Shown here: piece after piece, positions 62,095 to 64,000 of the stretch
How the letters are laid out: every line of letters begins with the position of its first letter
How positions within the stretch are numbered: position 1 is the stretch's first letter
Source: Rhizobium album
GTDB taxonomy: Bacteria; Pseudomonadota; Alphaproteobacteria; Rhizobiales; Rhizobiaceae
DNA length: 64,000 bases
Assembly (NCBI RefSeq): GCF_003122325.1
Contig: NZ_QFBC01000005.1
Location: 1-64,000 of the forward strand
Reading direction: 5' to 3'
Program-made: the position numbers and the translations under genes
Notes under the pieces: model-generated
Databases searched by the model: none
What the model was told of the DNA's origin: nothing
Seen by the model: only the letters and a program-made list of their open reading frames with translations

Positions 62095-62136
62095 GATCGC
62101 CCTGACTTGATCGCCTTGACTTGATCGCCTTGACTT
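62095..62136. repeat. three tandem copies of a 14-bp unit
   Basis: Units GATCGCCCTGACTT (62095-62108), GATCGCCTTGACTT (62109-62122) and GATCGCCTTGACTT (62123-62136) follow one another; only one base differs. They lie between tssM and tssF. Each unit contains TTGACTT, close to a -35 element, so copy number could tune a promoter, but this may be simple slippage. Confidence 0.8.
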
Positions 62137-62156
62137 GGCGGAAAATCTTCCGCCAA
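62135..62156. terminator. stem-loop between tssM and tssF
   Basis: Nine-base arms TTGGCGGAA and TTCCGCCAA flank AATC, directly after the tandem repeat. The following TGTTCGTTG is moderately T-rich. It may attenuate transcription into tssF or stabilise the tssM message. Confidence 0.55.
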
Positions 62157-62223
62157 TGTTCGTTGAAAGACCGGTGCCGCGCCCCCAGCCGGACGCCGCG
62201 ACAGAGAGGAATGAGCCCGGCCC

Positions 62224-64000
62224 ATGTCCGATGACCTGCTGGTTCACTATAACCGGGAATTGCTGAACATCCGGCGGGCAGCAGCCGCTTTCGCCAGCGA
62301 GAATCCGCGCATCGCCGGCCGGCTGCGTCTTTCGGAAGATGCGATCGAGGACCCGCATGTCGGCCGCCTCATCGAAGCCTTCGCCTATCTGACCGCCCGC
62401 GTGCGGCAGAAGATGGACGACGATTTTCCCGAGCTGACCAATGCCATGCTGGGCATTCTTTATCCGCATCTCGACCGGCCGATCCCCTCCATGTCGATCC
62501 TGCAGATGGACCCGAAGCAGGAACTGCAGGACGTCTACACCGTGCCGGCGAAGACGCTGATCGACACGGAGCAGGTGGACGGCGAACGCTGCCGTTATCG
62601 CACCGCTTTCGACGTGGCGTTGCATCCGATCACCATCCGCTCCGCCACGCTGACCGGCCGGCCGATCACGGCGCCGGAAACGACGCGGGCGCTCAACGCC
62701 ACCGCCTGCCTGCGCCTGACCCTCGACGTCTCGGTGCCGGACGGCAGTTTCGCCAGCCACGCGCCGCAATCGCTGCGCTTCTTCCTTCGCGGCCAGCCGC
62801 AACTCGTCTATCCGCTCTACGAACTGCTGCTCAACGACGCGATCGCCGTTGCCTTCGCCGAGGGCGCCAACGATCCCGATCCGGTTTTTCTGGATGGCAG
62901 CGCCTTTTCGCCCGGCGGCTTCGCGGAAGACGAGGGACTGCTGCCCTATCCGCAGGCGTCGCATCTCGGCTACCGCATCCTGACGGAATATTTCGCCTTT
63001 CCGGAAAAGTTCCTGTTCGTCGATCTCGCCTTCCCGGCGCGGGAACGGCTGGCGCGCAAGGGACGCACCCTCGATGTCTTTGTCTACCTCAACCGTCCCT
63101 CGCCGAGCCTCGAACGCTCGTTGACGGCAGCGGCCTTCGCGCTCGGATGCGTCCCGGTCGTCAACCTCTTTCCGCAGACCGCCGAGCCGATCACGCTCAA
63201 CCAGAAGAGCCCCGAATACCGCGTCGTTCCCGACAGCCGCCGGCCGCAGGGTCTCGAAGTCTACAGCATCGAGTCGGTCGTCTCGATCGATTCCGACGGC
63301 AACCAGAACGACGTGCACCGCTTCTACAGCGTCGAGCATGCCGCCGGCGCCGATCGCCTCAAGGAAGGCAGGAAGGATGAGATCTGGTGGCTGTCGCGGC
63401 GCGAGGCGGCGGCCCCGGAAAATCCGGGCAGCGAAGTCTATGTCTCGTTCGCCGATCCGGATTTTCGCGCCAGCGTGCCGGCCGACGAGGTGCTGGCGAT
63501 CGAAACGCTCTGCCTCAACCGCAACCGGCCGGAACGGCTGCCGTTCGGCGGCGGCCAGCCGCAACTGCGCATGGTCGAGCCGATGCCGATGGTGAAATCG
63601 ATGCGGCTCCTGACGGCGCCGACCTCGACGCTGCGGCCGCTGTTCGGCCAGGGCGGTCGCTGGCGGCTCATTTCGCATCTGTCGCTCAACCACCTGTCCC
63701 TGGTGTCGGACGGCGGCATCGAAGCGCTGCGCGAAATCCTGCTGCTCTACGATTTCCGCGATTCCGCCGAGACGCGGGCACTGATCGACGGCATCGTCGG
63801 GCTCTCCTCCAAGAGCGGCACGGCCCGCGTGCGCAGCCAGGGGCAGAGCGCCTTCTGCCGCGGCATCGACGTCAACATCACCTTCGACGAGCCGAATTTT
63901 TCCGGCAACGGCGTCTACCTGATGGCAAGCGTGCTGGAACGCTTCCTCGGGCTCTACGCCAGCGTCAATTCTTTCTCACGCCTCACCGCTCTGGTGAAAG
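62224..64000 (+). CDS. tssF: T6SS baseplate protein TssF (cut by window end)
   Basis: The first 592 codons of TssF, still open at the last base. The N-terminus DDLLVHYNRELLNIRRAAAAFASE is typical, as are FAYLTARVRQKMDDDFPELT and LGILYPHLDRPIPSMSI. The later FAFPEKFLFVDL and SHLSLNHLSLV stretches match the family. Usual length is about 590-620 residues, so only the last part is missing. TssG would be expected next. The ATG at 62224 has GAGGAATGAG about ten bases before it. Confidence 0.92.
   Translation, partial: MSDDLLVHYNRELLNIRRAAAAFASENPRIAGRLRLSEDAIEDPHVGRLIEAFAYLTARVRQKMDDDFPELTNAMLGILYPHLDRPIPSMSILQMDPKQELQDVYTVPAKTLIDTEQVDGERCRYRTAFDVALHPITIRSATLTGRPITAPETTRALNATACLRLTLDVSVPDGSFASHAPQSLRFFLRGQPQLVYPLYELLLNDAIAVAFAEGANDPDPVFLDGSAFSPGGFAEDEGLLPYPQASHLGYRILTEYFAFPEKFLFVDLAFPARERLARKGRTLDVFVYLNRPSPSLERSLTAAAFALGCVPVVNLFPQTAEPITLNQKSPEYRVVPDSRRPQGLEVYSIESVVSIDSDGNQNDVHRFYSVEHAAGADRLKEGRKDEIWWLSRREAAAPENPGSEVYVSFADPDFRASVPADEVLAIETLCLNRNRPERLPFGGGQPQLRMVEPMPMVKSMRLLTAPTSTLRPLFGQGGRWRLISHLSLNHLSLVSDGGIEALREILLLYDFRDSAETRALIDGIVGLSSKSGTARVRSQGQSAFCRGIDVNITFDEPNFSGNGVYLMASVLERFLGLYASVNSFSRLTALVK

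Noticed and set aside
58543-63693. A 1716-codon open frame on the minus strand opposite tssM and tssF
   Set aside because: It is antisense to two intact T6SS genes, has arginine/alanine-rich shadow composition and no domain. Very GC-rich third positions create such frames.

Overview
The window is a GC-rich stretch of an alphaproteobacterial genome, most likely a Rhizobiaceae member (Rhizobium/Agrobacterium relatives). The case rests on an EcfG-type sigma factor beside a NepR-like anti-sigma factor, repeated GGAAC-N16/17-CGTT promoters, two CUT2-type sugar ABC operons, and a type VI secretion (T6SS) locus with two TssC paralogues like the Agrobacterium imp locus. No rRNA, tRNA, CRISPR array or complete insertion sequence was seen.

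Layout. (1) 240-3018: a BON-domain protein behind a perfect EcfG promoter, then a membrane PQQ-dependent dehydrogenase. (2) 3119-10145, minus strand: a CUT2 sugar operon (binding protein, ATPase, two permeases, LacI regulator, Gfo/Idh/MocA oxidoreductase) with a perfect 14-bp palindromic operator in front. (3) 10239-18995: a general stress response and carbon storage island. It holds treZ, ecfG, a divergent 50-codon nepR-like gene, an alkyladenine DNA glycosylase, a DUF892 ferritin-like protein, two small stress-type proteins, glgA and glgX. Several of these have EcfG-type promoters readable in the sequence. (4) 19095-29050, minus strand: a second CUT2 operon with a SorC regulator, aldo/keto reductase, GlpD-like flavoenzyme, DhnA-type aldolase and LyxK-like kinase, predicted to break down a pentitol or similar polyol. 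(5) 29178-32695: a membrane-stress operon (PspA, YqiJ, flotillin). Its first ORF carries an N-terminal half that looks like the N-lobe of a TnpB transposon protein. (6) 32739-37909: a YbhN-like membrane protein, an ECF sigma/anti-sigma pair with an apparently leaderless start, Bax inhibitor-1 and DUF2076 proteins, and a single-domain response regulator behind a perfect EcfG promoter. (7) 37926-64000: a T6SS locus arranged as two outward-facing arms. The minus arm is clpV, hcp, vgrG, DUF6931, tssA, tssB, tssC, a second tssC and tssE. The plus arm is a pseudophosphatase/kinase, PAAR, a methyltransferase, FHA, tssJ, tssK, tssL, a short tssM-like gene, tssM and tssF (cut by the window end).

How the genes work together. 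The GGAAC...CGTT promoters would place trehalose formation (treZ), glycogen synthesis (glgA), envelope protection (BON), a ferritin-like protein and a PhyR-like receiver under one stress sigma factor, which also has such a promoter itself. The two sugar operons share the same plan, including a stem-loop just after the binding-protein gene and near-identical TGAAAT-NN-ATTTCA palindromes upstream. The T6SS locus has a STAS protein and an HATPase protein with a degenerate phosphatase domain at its centre, suggesting partner-switching control.

Most worth follow-up: the TnpB-like N-lobe joined in frame to PspA, the partner-switching pair and zinc-ribbon methyltransferase inside the T6SS locus, the tandem TssM-like genes, the CTG start of tssL, and the substrate-unknown polyol operon.
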